DNA of 64,000 nt from Thioclava sp. ES.031 (GTDB lineage: Bacteria; Pseudomonadota; Alphaproteobacteria; Rhodobacterales; Rhodobacteraceae), in NCBI RefSeq assembly GCF_002563775.1, contig NZ_PDJO01000001.1, positions 3,412,501-3,476,500 of the forward strand. The letters run 5' to 3'. Below are positions 25,421 through 33,178 of this stretch, in pieces. Numbering within the stretch: position 1 is the first letter of the stretch; each line of letters opens with the position of its first letter. Under the pieces are notes generated by a model. That model was not told the origin of the DNA, did not search any database, and was given only the letters and a program-made list of their open reading frames with translations. The position numbers and the translations under genes are program-made.

Positions 25421-26359
25421 ATGCTTGCGACTCTTCTGCTCGCCTTCCTGCCGATGGCGCTGCTTGTCGGCGTCGGCCATGACGGCGGCCACGACCATAA
25501 AGATCACAGTGACGAAGAGGACCAGACGCGCCCGGAAGAAGACGGCACCGGCGCTGGCGAGGAGATCGACATCTCGGAGCCCGATCAGCTGACCGAAGGC
25601 ACGTCGGGCGACGACACGATCCGTGGCACCGATGGGACCGACTCCGTTATGGGGAACGCGGGCGACGACACCATCTATCTCGGCGATGGCAACGACGGCG
25701 GCGACCTCTCGCCGGAGGCCCAGCAGGCGATGGATCAGGCGACGAGCCTTGGCGACCTCCTCGACGCCCTCGAGGCGTCCGGCGTCTTCGGCGCGGTCGG
25801 CGGCTCGGGCAACGACTATATAGATGCAGGCGCAGGCAACGACTCGATCACCGGCAGCCAGGGCGACGACACGCTGCGCGGCAATCTCGGCGCGGACTAT
25901 ATCTTCGATGCGGAAGGGTCGAACGACCTCTATGGCGGCTATGGCGATGACGAGCTCCATGCCGTCGATCAGGACGGCGCGCCCGACCTGCTCGATGGCG
26001 GCGCGAATAACGACTACCTCCATGGCGATGACGGCGACACGATGACCGGCGGCACCGGGTCGGATTTGTTCGCGGTCAACTGGAACGAGGGCGATGCGCC
26101 GGTGACAGTGACCGATTTCGGACAGCTCGGCCCGAACCCGGACCCGAACGCGTCCGGCGAATTTCTCGGCATCGAGGTGGATGACCTCTCGCACCTGTCG
26201 GACTTCACCGTCTCGCAAAGCGGCAAGGACTCCATCGTGTCGATCAACGGTCAGAACGTCGCGACGCTCCAGAATGTCGAATATGCCGCGCTCAAGGCGG
26301 CGGGTGGCGCGATCTATGCGACCGACGGGACGAACTACGGGCACCCGACCTACGCCTGA
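25421..26359 (+). CDS. Calcium-binding RTX-repeat protein with N-terminal hydrophobic anchor
   Basis: A 312-residue acidic protein. Residues 1-19 (MLATLLLAFLPMALLVGVG) are a hydrophobic signal or anchor, followed by a His/Asp/Glu-rich stretch (HDGGHDHKDHSDEED). Nonapeptide GGxGxDxx-type calcium repeats then occur in blocks (GTSGDDTIRGTDG, GNAGDDTIYLGDGND, GGSGNDYIDAGAGND, GNLGADYIFDAEG, GGYGDDELHAVD, GDDGDTMTGGTGSDLFAV), and a beta-rich C-terminal domain follows. Classical RTX proteins use a C-terminal type I signal and lack an N-terminal one, so the architecture is unusual. No type I exporter is nearby. A related gene follows 215 bases downstream. Confidence 0.85.
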   Translation: MLATLLLAFLPMALLVGVGHDGGHDHKDHSDEEDQTRPEEDGTGAGEEIDISEPDQLTEGTSGDDTIRGTDGTDSVMGNAGDDTIYLGDGNDGGDLSPEAQQAMDQATSLGDLLDALEASGVFGAVGGSGNDYIDAGAGNDSITGSQGDDTLRGNLGADYIFDAEGSNDLYGGYGDDELHAVDQDGAPDLLDGGANNDYLHGDDGDTMTGGTGSDLFAVNWNEGDAPVTVTDFGQLGPNPDPNASGEFLGIEVDDLSHLSDFTVSQSGKDSIVSINGQNVATLQNVEYAALKAAGGAIYATDGTNYGHPTYA

Positions 26360-26380
26360 CCCATTCTCGAATCACGATGA

Positions 26381-26403
26381 GAGGCCGCCGATCGCGCGGC
26401 CTC
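26381..26403 (+). terminator. Probable terminator of the RTX gene
   Basis: GAGGCCGC and GCGGCCTC form an eight-base stem with a seven-base loop, 21 bases after the stop, followed by the only moderately T-rich CTTCCGTTTC. Confidence 0.6.
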
Positions 26404-26574
26404 CTTCCGTTTCGGTAAAGCCCCCAAAACGCGACCATATCCGATCGCGATACTAATCCTCGACATTCTCTCTGATGGTTAACGACCTCTGAACAATGGG
26501 GCGGTTTCGGCCTCACAAAACTTTTGCGCAGCCGACAAAATGTCGCGACGATCAAGGCAAGATCAGGAGAAACC

Positions 26575-27087
26575 ATGCTCGCCTTGTTCATCGCCACCAC
26601 CATCGCGTTATGCCTTCTCGGCTGGGCCGAGGGCTTGCCGCGCCAGCGCCAAGCGCGCGCCACCGCCGACATCGGGGCGGCCGCCACGGCGCCGTCGCAC
26701 GGCGCTCCGCTGGGAGAGGCGCCCGACACGCGCACCGCCAATGCGGAGGACGGCGCGGAAGACCTCGATGCCGCCGTGATGATGCGCATCGAAGCGCTGC
26801 TGGCGCATCCGAACCAACAGGCCGAGACCCGCGCAAAACACACCCCGACACCTGCGCCCGCCGCCGGCCCCGAGCCGCTGCCGCGGATCAACGGGTTCGA
26901 ACCGGGCGACGCCATCGCCCTCGATTTCACCGGCTCTGCGCCGCGTCGCGACGACATCACCTTCCGCACCTGCGCCGAAGGCACGCTCGTCGTGATCGAA
27001 GGTCAGGCCGAACTTGTCATCACTGGCATCGCGCCCGAGCAAATCGCGCCAGATGCCTTCCAATTCCGCGCTCATGCGGCGGCCTGA
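26575..27087 (+). CDS. Membrane-anchored protein with RTX-type C-terminal domain, function unknown
   Basis: A 170-residue protein in three parts: an N-terminal hydrophobic segment (MLALFIATTIALCLLGWAEG), a low-complexity Ala/Pro/Glu linker (about 25-105), and a compact C-terminal domain with INGFEPGDAIALDF, TFRTCAEGTLVVIEGQ and ELVITGIAPE. That domain resembles the beta-rich segment that ends many calcium-binding RTX proteins of this family. The N-terminus resembles that of the RTX protein upstream in pattern, suggesting a related pair. The ATG follows AGGAG by four bases. It is not a known enzyme. Confidence 0.75.
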   Translation: MLALFIATTIALCLLGWAEGLPRQRQARATADIGAAATAPSHGAPLGEAPDTRTANAEDGAEDLDAAVMMRIEALLAHPNQQAETRAKHTPTPAPAAGPEPLPRINGFEPGDAIALDFTGSAPRRDDITFRTCAEGTLVVIEGQAELVITGIAPEQIAPDAFQFRAHAAA

Positions 27088-27109
27088 GAGACACCGCCCG
27101 CATGACAGG

Positions 27110-27148
27110 AAAAGACCCCGGTTGGGCTGGCCGGGGTCTTTTCTTTTT
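27110..27148. terminator. Bidirectional terminator between convergent genes
   Basis: AAAAGACCCCGG and CCGGGGTCTTTT form a 12-base stem with a nine-base loop, followed by CTTTTTT on the plus strand and preceded by an A-run that serves the minus strand. It lies between the convergent small anchored protein gene and dat. Confidence 0.9.
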
Positions 27149-27178
27149 TAAATTCTGGATGTTGCGCCTCGGCGCGGA

Positions 27179-28039
27179 TCAGATCGCGGCCTTGCGGCTC
27201 TCGTCGAGATAGATCTCGCGCAGGCGCGCAGCCACCGGGCCAACCGCGCCCTCGGCCACCGTCTCGCCGTCGATCTCGACCACCGGCATCACGAAGGCCG
27301 ACGCCGAGGTATAGAAGGCCTCGTCCGCAGCTTGCGCCTCTTCGATGGTGAAGGGACGCTCCTCGATTTCCATCTGCGCTTCGGCGGCATATTTCAGCAG
27401 CGAGGCGCGGGTGATCCCGTGCAGAATGTCCTCGCTCAGATGCCGCGTGATGATCTTGTTGCCCTTCACGATATAGACGTTGTTCGACGAGCCTTCGGTC
27501 ACGAAGCCATCCTCGACGAACCACGCATCGTTCTTGCCCGCCTTCTCGGCCGCCATCTTCGCCATCGACGGATAGAGCAGCTGCACCGTCTTGATGTCGC
27601 GGCGATGCCAACGCAGGTCGGGCAGCGAGATCACCTTGATGCCCTGTTTCGCCTTCGGATCGTCGGCGAGGTTCGGCTTCGACTGGGTATAGAGCACCAC
27701 GGTCGGGGGCGTGCCCTCCGGAGGGTAGTGGAAATCGCGATCGCCCGCATTCCCGCGCGAGACCTGAAGGTAGATCAGCCCTTCGACGATCTCGTTGCGC
27801 TTGACCAGTTCGCGGTGGATCTCGATCCATTCGTCGCGGGTCAGATCGCAGCTCATCTCCAGCTCCGCCATCGAGCGGTCGAGCCGGTTCATGTGACCTT
27901 CGAATTCGAGGATCTTGCCGTCCAGAACGGAAGTCACCTCATAGACCGCATCGCCCATCACGAAACCACGGTCGAAGACGGAGACCTTGGCCTCTTCCTC
28001 GGGAATATACTCTCCGTTGAGATAGACGATCCGGCTCAT
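27179..28039 (-). CDS. dat: D-amino-acid aminotransferase
   Basis: A 286-residue PLP enzyme of fold type IV. Family marks are YLNGEYIPEEEAKVSVFDRGF at the N-terminus, the Schiff-base lysine region RRDIKTVQLLYP, and EGSSNNVYIV. It interconverts D-amino acids and 2-oxo acids, typically D-alanine or D-glutamate. ATG 28039 follows AAGGAG; the frame extends further upstream without a ribosome site. It is the last gene of the dgcN-dgcA-dat operon (19 bases after dgcA), which supports a D-amino acid role over a branched-chain aminotransferase. Confidence 0.9.
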   Translation of the reverse strand: MSRIVYLNGEYIPEEEAKVSVFDRGFVMGDAVYEVTSVLDGKILEFEGHMNRLDRSMAELEMSCDLTRDEWIEIHRELVKRNEIVEGLIYLQVSRGNAGDRDFHYPPEGTPPTVVLYTQSKPNLADDPKAKQGIKVISLPDLRWHRRDIKTVQLLYPSMAKMAAEKAGKNDAWFVEDGFVTEGSSNNVYIVKGNKIITRHLSEDILHGITRASLLKYAAEAQMEIEERPFTIEEAQAADEAFYTSASAFVMPVVEIDGETVAEGAVGPVAARLREIYLDESRKAAI

Positions 28040-28058
28040 ATTCTTGCTCCTTGCAAAC

Positions 28059-29021
28059 TCAGCCCCAGAGCTCCGGCTCCGGCGGCTCCACCACGCTGCC
28101 CTTGTAGCGCAGCGGCACATCGCGGTCTTCGGCCAGAAGCAGCGGGCCGTCAAGATCGACGTAATCGGCACCTTGGGCGACCAGCATCGCCGGCGCCATC
28201 GCCAGAGACGATCCCACCATGCAGCCGACCATTACGCCGAACCCCTCGGCGCGCGCCAGATCGCGCAGCCGCAGGGCCTCGGTGAGCCCGCCGGTCTTGT
28301 CCAGCTTGATGTTGATGACGTCGTATTTGCCGCGCAGGTTCAAAAGCCCGTCGCGGGTATGGCAGCTCTCATCGGCGCAGATCGGCACCAGCCGCTGGAT
28401 ATCCGACAGCGCCTCATCCCCTGCCGCGGGCAAGGGCTGCTCGACCAGCGCGACGCCCAGCTTCTTCAACTCGGCCTGAATGTCGAGGAAGGTCTCGATC
28501 TCCCAGCCCTCATTCGCGTCGACGATGATCTTCGACTCCGGCGCCCCTTCACGCACCGCGCGCAGCCGCGGCATGTCTTCGGGCGTGCCGAGCTTGATCT
28601 TCAGCAGCGGGCGATGCGCATGCTCGGCGGCCGCCGCGCGCATCTTCACCGGCTCGTCGAGCGACAGCGTATAGGCTGTGGTCTGGCTCACGGGCTTGTC
28701 CAGCCCGGCAAGCTCCCAGACCGGGACGCCCTTCTTCTTGGCTTCCCAATCCCACAAAGCGCAATCGACCGCATTGCGGGCGGCGCCTGCGGGCAGCGCC
28801 TCTTGCAGCTCGGCGCGGGAAATCCCTTGTGGCAGGCTCTCGATCTGCGCGGTGACGCTGTCGAGGCTTTCGCCGTACCGCGCATAGGGCACGCATTCGC
28901 CCCGCCCCGTCACGCCCTCGCGCTCCAGCGTCACGCTCAGCACATGCGCCTCGGTGCGCGAGCCGCGCGCGATGGTAAAGACCTGCGCCAGCTTGAACGT
29001 ATCATGGCTCACCCGGATCAT
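28059..29021 (-). CDS. dgcA: N-acetyl-D-glutamate racemase DgcA / dipeptide epimerase family
   Basis: A 320-residue enolase-superfamily protein. The KxK pair is in LLKIKLGTPED, metal ligands are in IIVDANEGW, VEQPLP and CADES, and the opposite general base is the lysine in NIKLDKTGG. This is the signature of the Ala-Glu dipeptide epimerase group. Beside a DgcN-type gene, the better assignment is DgcA, reported to racemise N-acetyl-D-glutamate to the L form. ATG 29021 has AAGGGG upstream. One copy of the dispersed hairpin repeat separates it from dgcN within the operon. Confidence 0.85.
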   Translation of the reverse strand: MIRVSHDTFKLAQVFTIARGSRTEAHVLSVTLEREGVTGRGECVPYARYGESLDSVTAQIESLPQGISRAELQEALPAGAARNAVDCALWDWEAKKKGVPVWELAGLDKPVSQTTAYTLSLDEPVKMRAAAAEHAHRPLLKIKLGTPEDMPRLRAVREGAPESKIIVDANEGWEIETFLDIQAELKKLGVALVEQPLPAAGDEALSDIQRLVPICADESCHTRDGLLNLRGKYDVINIKLDKTGGLTEALRLRDLARAEGFGVMVGCMVGSSLAMAPAMLVAQGADYVDLDGPLLLAEDRDVPLRYKGSVVEPPEPELWG

Positions 29022-29034
29022 CCGCGCCCCCCTT

Positions 29035-29076
29035 CGACTTGGTGCAAATATCCCCGCCGGAGGCATCCGGCAGGGG
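29035..29076 (-). repeat. Dispersed hairpin/GGGATATTT element, copy 3, inside the dgc operon
   Basis: Minus strand: a CTGCCGGATGCCTCCGGCGG hairpin, then GGGGATATTTGCACCAAG and TCGAAG. It occupies most of the 70 bases between the dgcN stop and the dgcA start. Confidence 0.75.
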
Positions 29077-29091
29077 TCACAAGCGAGACAA

Positions 29092-30099
29092 TCAGATCGC
29101 GGCGAGCGCGTCTACCAGCTTGCCCGCACCGAAGCGGAACGGATCGGTGGCGGGCAGGCCCATTTCTTCCTCGACCTTCGCCAGATAGGCCTTGGCCTCG
29201 TCCTCGCCCATCTTCTGAGTGTTGACCGAGATGCCGACCACCTGACAGGCGGGATTGGCGACCTTCGCGAGCGCCAGCGCCATGTCGCTCAGCTCTTGCA
29301 GCGAGGGCAGCTTGTAGCCCGGCAGCCCGCGCATATGGGTGCGCGTCGGCTCATGCGCGAGGATCAGCGCGTCGGGCTGACCGCCATGGATCAGCGCCAT
29401 CGTCACACCCGAATAGGAGACGTGGAACAGGCTGCCCTGCCCCTCGATCAGGTCCCAGTGGTCGGAATCGTTGTCGGGCGTGAGGTATTCGATCGAGCCC
29501 GCCATGAAATCCGCGATCACCGCATCGAGCGGCACACCATCGCCGGTGATCAGGATGCCGGTCTGGCCGGTCGCGCGGAACGTGGCCTTCATGCCGCGCT
29601 CGCGCATCTCGCGCTCCATGCAAAGCGCGGTATACATCTTGCCCGCCGAGCAATCGGTGCCCACGGCAAGGCAGCGCTTGCCCGCGCGCTTCTCGCCATT
29701 GGCGATCGGGTATTTCACCGCCGGGATGCGCACGTCATGCAGCTGACGGCCGCAGGCTTCGGCCACAGCGACCAGATCGGGCTCGTCGCGCAGCAGGTTG
29801 TGCAGCCCCGAGGCGAGGTCGAGCCCCTCTTCCAGCGCCTCTACCAGCACCTTCTTCCAGCTCTGCGAGATCAGGCCGCCGCGGTTCGCGACGCCGATCA
29901 CCAGCGTCTTGCAGCCCTTCGCAACGGCCTCTTTGATATCGAGATCTTGGATGCCCATGTCGGCTTGGCATCCCTCCATCCGGTACTGGCCGACGGCATA
30001 TTCGGGCCGCCAGTCCTTGATCCCCTGCGCGACCTTTGCGGACAAGGGATCGGGGGCATCGCCCAGAAACAGTAGGTAAGGGGTGTCGATCAGCGACAT
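29092..30099 (-). CDS. dgcN: N-acetyltransferase DgcN (DUF1611 family)
   Basis: A 335-residue protein of the DUF1611 family, with a P-loop-like C-terminal domain (LAVGTDCSAGKMYTALCMEREM). DgcN homologues are reported to acetylate D-glutamate, giving N-acetyl-D-glutamate for DgcA. Other marked segments are VIGVANRGGLISQSWK and DLIEGQGSLFHVSYSGV. It is first in a three-gene operon with dgcA and dat, and divergent from mcl1 with a 283-base intergenic region. Confidence 0.88.
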   Translation of the reverse strand: MSLIDTPYLLFLGDAPDPLSAKVAQGIKDWRPEYAVGQYRMEGCQADMGIQDLDIKEAVAKGCKTLVIGVANRGGLISQSWKKVLVEALEEGLDLASGLHNLLRDEPDLVAVAEACGRQLHDVRIPAVKYPIANGEKRAGKRCLAVGTDCSAGKMYTALCMEREMRERGMKATFRATGQTGILITGDGVPLDAVIADFMAGSIEYLTPDNDSDHWDLIEGQGSLFHVSYSGVTMALIHGGQPDALILAHEPTRTHMRGLPGYKLPSLQELSDMALALAKVANPACQVVGISVNTQKMGEDEAKAYLAKVEEEMGLPATDPFRFGAGKLVDALAAI

Positions 30100-30297
30100 G
30101 CGTGTCTCCCTGTGGTCTGTGTTTTGTCTTGTTTGTTGATGATATTAGGGCGCGGCGCAAAAATTTCTTGGGGATTTCCGTGCAACATTTCCAGCGAAGC
30201 GGAAGATCCTTCGGCAAAAGCGCCAATTCGCCGCAATTTCGTGCATCACCCGGATTTTCGGGCCCCAGCAATGCTGCAGCGCGGCCCTGATTCTGCG

Positions 30298-30318
30298 CTT
30301 GCAAAATCGCCTTGCAAG
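30298..30318 (+). promoter_or_regulatory. Twin TTGCAA motif upstream of mcl1
   Basis: Two TTGCAA palindromes, at 30299-30304 and 30312-30317, lie 13 bases apart, 65 bases upstream of the mcl1 ATG. Paired TTTGCAA-like sites are described (recalled, not checked) for ScfR regulators such as PccR and RamB that control acyl-CoA assimilation genes. The second core could also serve as a -35 element. The remaining 283 bases of the divergent gap show no other strong motif. Confidence 0.4.
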
Positions 30319-30382
30319 AGGCCGCGCAACAATATACCCAATCCGCAACCAAAAACGTAACTTCCTTGCGAAAGGCCGCTTC

Positions 30383-31339
30383 ATGAGCTTCCGCGTTCAA
30401 CCCACGCCCCCTGCCCGTCCGAACCGCTGCCAGCTTTTCGGCCCCGGCTCGAACACCAAGCTCTTCCCGAAAATGGCCGCCTCCGCCGCCGATGTGATCA
30501 ATCTCGACCTCGAGGATTCGGTCGCCCCCGACGACAAGGCACAGGCGCGGCGCAATATCATTCAGGCCAGCCACGAGATCGACTGGGGCAACAAATACCT
30601 CTCGGTCCGCATCAACGGCCTCGACACGCCCTATTGGTATCGCGACGTGGTCGAACTGCTCGAGGAAGGCTCCGAGCGCATCGACCAGATCATGATCCCG
30701 AAAGTCGGCTGCGCAGCGGATGTCTATGCCGTCGACGCGCTCGTCACCGCGATCGAAACCGCGAAGGGCCGCAGCAAGAAAATCTCGCTCGAAGTCATCA
30801 TCGAGAGCGCCGCCGGTCTCGCGCATGTCGAGGAAATCGCGGCATCTTCTCCGCGTCTGCAGGCGATGAGCCTCGGCGCTGCCGACTTCGCCGCTTCGAT
30901 GGGCATGCAGACCACCGGCATCGGCGGGACGCAGGAAAACTACTACATGCTGCGTAACGGCGAGAAGCATTGGTCCGACCCGTGGCACTGGGCGCAGGCC
31001 GCGATCGTCGCCGCCTGCCGCACCCATGGCATCCTGCCGGTCGATGGCCCGTTCGGCGATTTCTCCGACGATGACGGCTTCCGCGCGCAGGCGCTGCGCT
31101 CGGCGACGCTTGGCATGGTGGGCAAATGGGCCATCCATCCCAAGCAGATTTCCCTTGCAAATGAAGTCTTTACGCCCTCTGATGAGGCCGTGACCGAGGC
31201 CCGTGAAATCCTCGCGGCGATGGAAGAGGCCAAGGCACGCGGCGAGGGTGCGACCGTCTACAAAGGCCGTCTCGTCGACATCGCGTCAATCAAACAAGCC
31301 GAAGTGATTGTAAGACAAGCCGAAATGATTAAAGATTAA
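30383..31339 (+). CDS. mcl1: L-malyl-CoA/beta-methylmalyl-CoA lyase
   Basis: A 318-residue CitE-like lyase that closely matches the Rhodobacter Mcl1 sequence as I recall it: MSFRVQPTPPARPNRCQLFG at the N-terminus, INLDLEDSVAPDDKAQAR (metal ligand region), EVIIESAAGLAHVEEIA, GMVGKWAIHPKQI and the end IASIKQAEVIVRQAEM. It cleaves (2R,3S)-beta-methylmalyl-CoA to glyoxylate and propionyl-CoA in the ethylmalonyl-CoA pathway and can also cleave malyl-CoA. ATG 30383 is preceded by AAAGG. It is monocistronic, with its own terminator. Confidence 0.95.
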   Translation: MSFRVQPTPPARPNRCQLFGPGSNTKLFPKMAASAADVINLDLEDSVAPDDKAQARRNIIQASHEIDWGNKYLSVRINGLDTPYWYRDVVELLEEGSERIDQIMIPKVGCAADVYAVDALVTAIETAKGRSKKISLEVIIESAAGLAHVEEIAASSPRLQAMSLGAADFAASMGMQTTGIGGTQENYYMLRNGEKHWSDPWHWAQAAIVAACRTHGILPVDGPFGDFSDDDGFRAQALRSATLGMVGKWAIHPKQISLANEVFTPSDEAVTEAREILAAMEEAKARGEGATVYKGRLVDIASIKQAEVIVRQAEMIKD

Positions 31340-31412
31340 GCCGCGCGCGAACGAATCGCGATATAGTTATCGAATCCCGGAGCGGTTGGGAGGGGAGGCC
31401 CGGCCGCATGAG

Positions 31413-31459
31413 GGAAAAGGAGCGCCCTGGCTTATGGCCGGGGCGTTTCCGTTTTTTTC
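31413..31459 (+). terminator. Terminator of mcl1
   Basis: GGAGCGCCC-TGGC pairs with GGCC-GGGGCGTTTCC (one mismatch), followed by GTTTTTTTC, about 75 bases after the mcl1 stop. Confidence 0.8.
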
Positions 31460-31536
31460 GCGCCGGGCGCCCCACGCAAACGCCATCTAGCCGCGCTATG
31501 CGACGGCCCGATGACAGTTCCGCAAATCGCAGCGCC

Positions 31537-32016
31537 TCAGCCCTGCAGCGGCAAGCGGATCTCCGTCAGCAAATCTTCCGGCTTCGTGTTCATCGGATCG
31601 TTGAGATAGACCTCGTAGGCCACGAGATCGCGATGCTCCATGCCCGATGCCGGGAACCACTCCTCGTCCAGCCAGCGATAGGCCTCGGGCAGTTGCTCAT
31701 AGGGCCCCTTCACCGTCACCACCGCATATTTCCCGGCCGGATAGCGAATCTCCGCAAGCGGCGGGAAGATCACGAACCCCTCGCCCACCGCGAAACAGGC
31801 ATGCGAGCGCAGCTCCTCCGCCGGCACTTTGCGCGGATTGTCATGGCCGATCATCGCCGCATGCTCGACTTCCGCCCAAGACGGCTCCGGGATCAGCGAG
31901 ACAAGCTTCTGAAAGACCGGGCCAACCGAGGGGTAAGGCCCTTTATGTGCCAGCCCGGCAAGCCGTACCGCTGGCATCTCTTTGATCTCGACTTCATACG
32001 CCAAATTAACCCTCAT
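31537..32016 (-). CDS. GyrI-like small-molecule-binding domain protein
   Basis: A 159-residue stand-alone GyrI-like (AraC effector-binding) domain. Typical strands are YEVEIKEMPAVRLAGLAHKGPY at the start, AGKYAVVTVKGPYEQLPEAYRWLDEEWF in the middle and the acidic DLVAYEVYLNDP near the end. Such domains bind lipophilic or cationic small molecules and can sequester toxins or drugs, or protect gyrase (SbmC). No DNA-binding domain is present. Its partner is unknown. It is convergent with mcl1 and divergent from accA. Confidence 0.85.
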   Translation of the reverse strand: MRVNLAYEVEIKEMPAVRLAGLAHKGPYPSVGPVFQKLVSLIPEPSWAEVEHAAMIGHDNPRKVPAEELRSHACFAVGEGFVIFPPLAEIRYPAGKYAVVTVKGPYEQLPEAYRWLDEEWFPASGMEHRDLVAYEVYLNDPMNTKPEDLLTEIRLPLQG

Positions 32017-32187
32017 CCGGTTAAAGCGCGCGTTTCCTCGGTCAGTCTATCACCTCCCATCCGCCGCGCCTATGAGGCAAGCCGCCGCCGCTCCCGCAAT
32101 CAGGACGCGCCCGCCATGCGCCACCCAGTTGCAATTCCCGAGCGTTGAAGACATTAAGGGCGCGAGTTTCCGGATGCGGAGTGATCC

Positions 32188-33147
32188 ATGACCTATCTCG
32201 AATTCGAAAAGCCGCTGGCAGAGATCGAAGGCAAAGCCGAAGAGCTGCGCGCGCTGGCCCGGCAAAACGAAGAGATGGATGTCGACAAGGAAGCGTCAGC
32301 CCTCGACAAGAAGGCCGAGACGATGCTGCGCGACCTCTACAAAGACCTGTCGCCCTGGCGCAAATGTCAGGTCGCGCGCCATCCCGACCGTCCGCATTGC
32401 AAGGACTATATCGACCAGCTCTTCACCGAGTACACGCCGCTCGCGGGCGATCGCAACTTCGCCGACGATCACGCGGTGATGGGCGGCCTCGCGCGTCTCG
32501 GCGACAAGCCGGTGATGGTGATCGGCCACGAGAAGGGCAACGACACCGCAAGCCGCATCGAGCGCAACTTCGGCATGGCCCGCCCCGAGGGCTACCGCAA
32601 GGCGATCCGCCTGATGGACATGGCCGCCCGCTTCGGCCTGCCGGTCGTCGCCCTGATCGACACCCCCGGCGCCTATCCCGGCAAGGGCGCGGAAGAGCGC
32701 GGCCAGTCCGAAGCCATCGCCCGCTCGACCGAGAAATGCCTGCAGATCGGCGTGCCGCTGATCTCGGTCATCATCGGCGAAGGCGGCTCGGGCGGCGCAG
32801 TGGCCTTCGCGACCGGCGACCGAGTCGCGATGCTGGAACATTCCGTCTATTCGGTGATCTCGCCCGAAGGCTGCGCCTCGATCCTGTGGAAGGATGCCGA
32901 GAAGATGCGCGAAGCCGCCGAGGCGCTGCGCCTGACCGCGCAGGATCTCAAGAAGCTCGGCGTGATCGACCGCATCATCTCCGAACCGATGGGCGGCGCA
33001 CAGCGCGATTCCACGGCGACCATCGCTTCGGTCGGCTCGGAAATCTCGCTGATGCTGGCAGAGCTGGAGGGCCAGAAGCCCGCCGATCTGATCAAGGCAC
33101 GCCGCAAGAAGTTCCTCGACATGGGCACGAAGGGGCTTTCGGCCTAA
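32188..33147 (+). CDS. accA: Acetyl-CoA carboxylase carboxyltransferase subunit alpha
   Basis: 319 residues, normal length. The family segments [56 protein letters not shown] and [13 protein letters not shown] are present; the last two form the carboxybiotin/CoA-binding crotonase-like core. With AccD it transfers carboxyl from biotin to acetyl-CoA, giving malonyl-CoA, the first step of fatty acid synthesis. The ATG follows GGAGTGATCC. accD and accBC are not in the window, which is usual for accA. Confidence 0.97.
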   Translation: MTYLEFEKPLAEIEGKAEELRALARQNEEMDVDKEASALDKKAETMLRDLYKDLSPWRKCQVARHPDRPHCKDYIDQLFTEYTPLAGDRNFADDHAVMGGLARLGDKPVMVIGHEKGNDTASRIERNFGMARPEGYRKAIRLMDMAARFGLPVVALIDTPGAYPGKGAEERGQSEAIARSTEKCLQIGVPLISVIIGEGGSGGAVAFATGDRVAMLEHSVYSVISPEGCASILWKDAEKMREAAEALRLTAQDLKKLGVIDRIISEPMGGAQRDSTATIASVGSEISLMLAELEGQKPADLIKARRKKFLDMGTKGLSA

Positions 33148-33178
33148 GCCCGAAGCCCCCGCGCATCGTGAACCGGCC

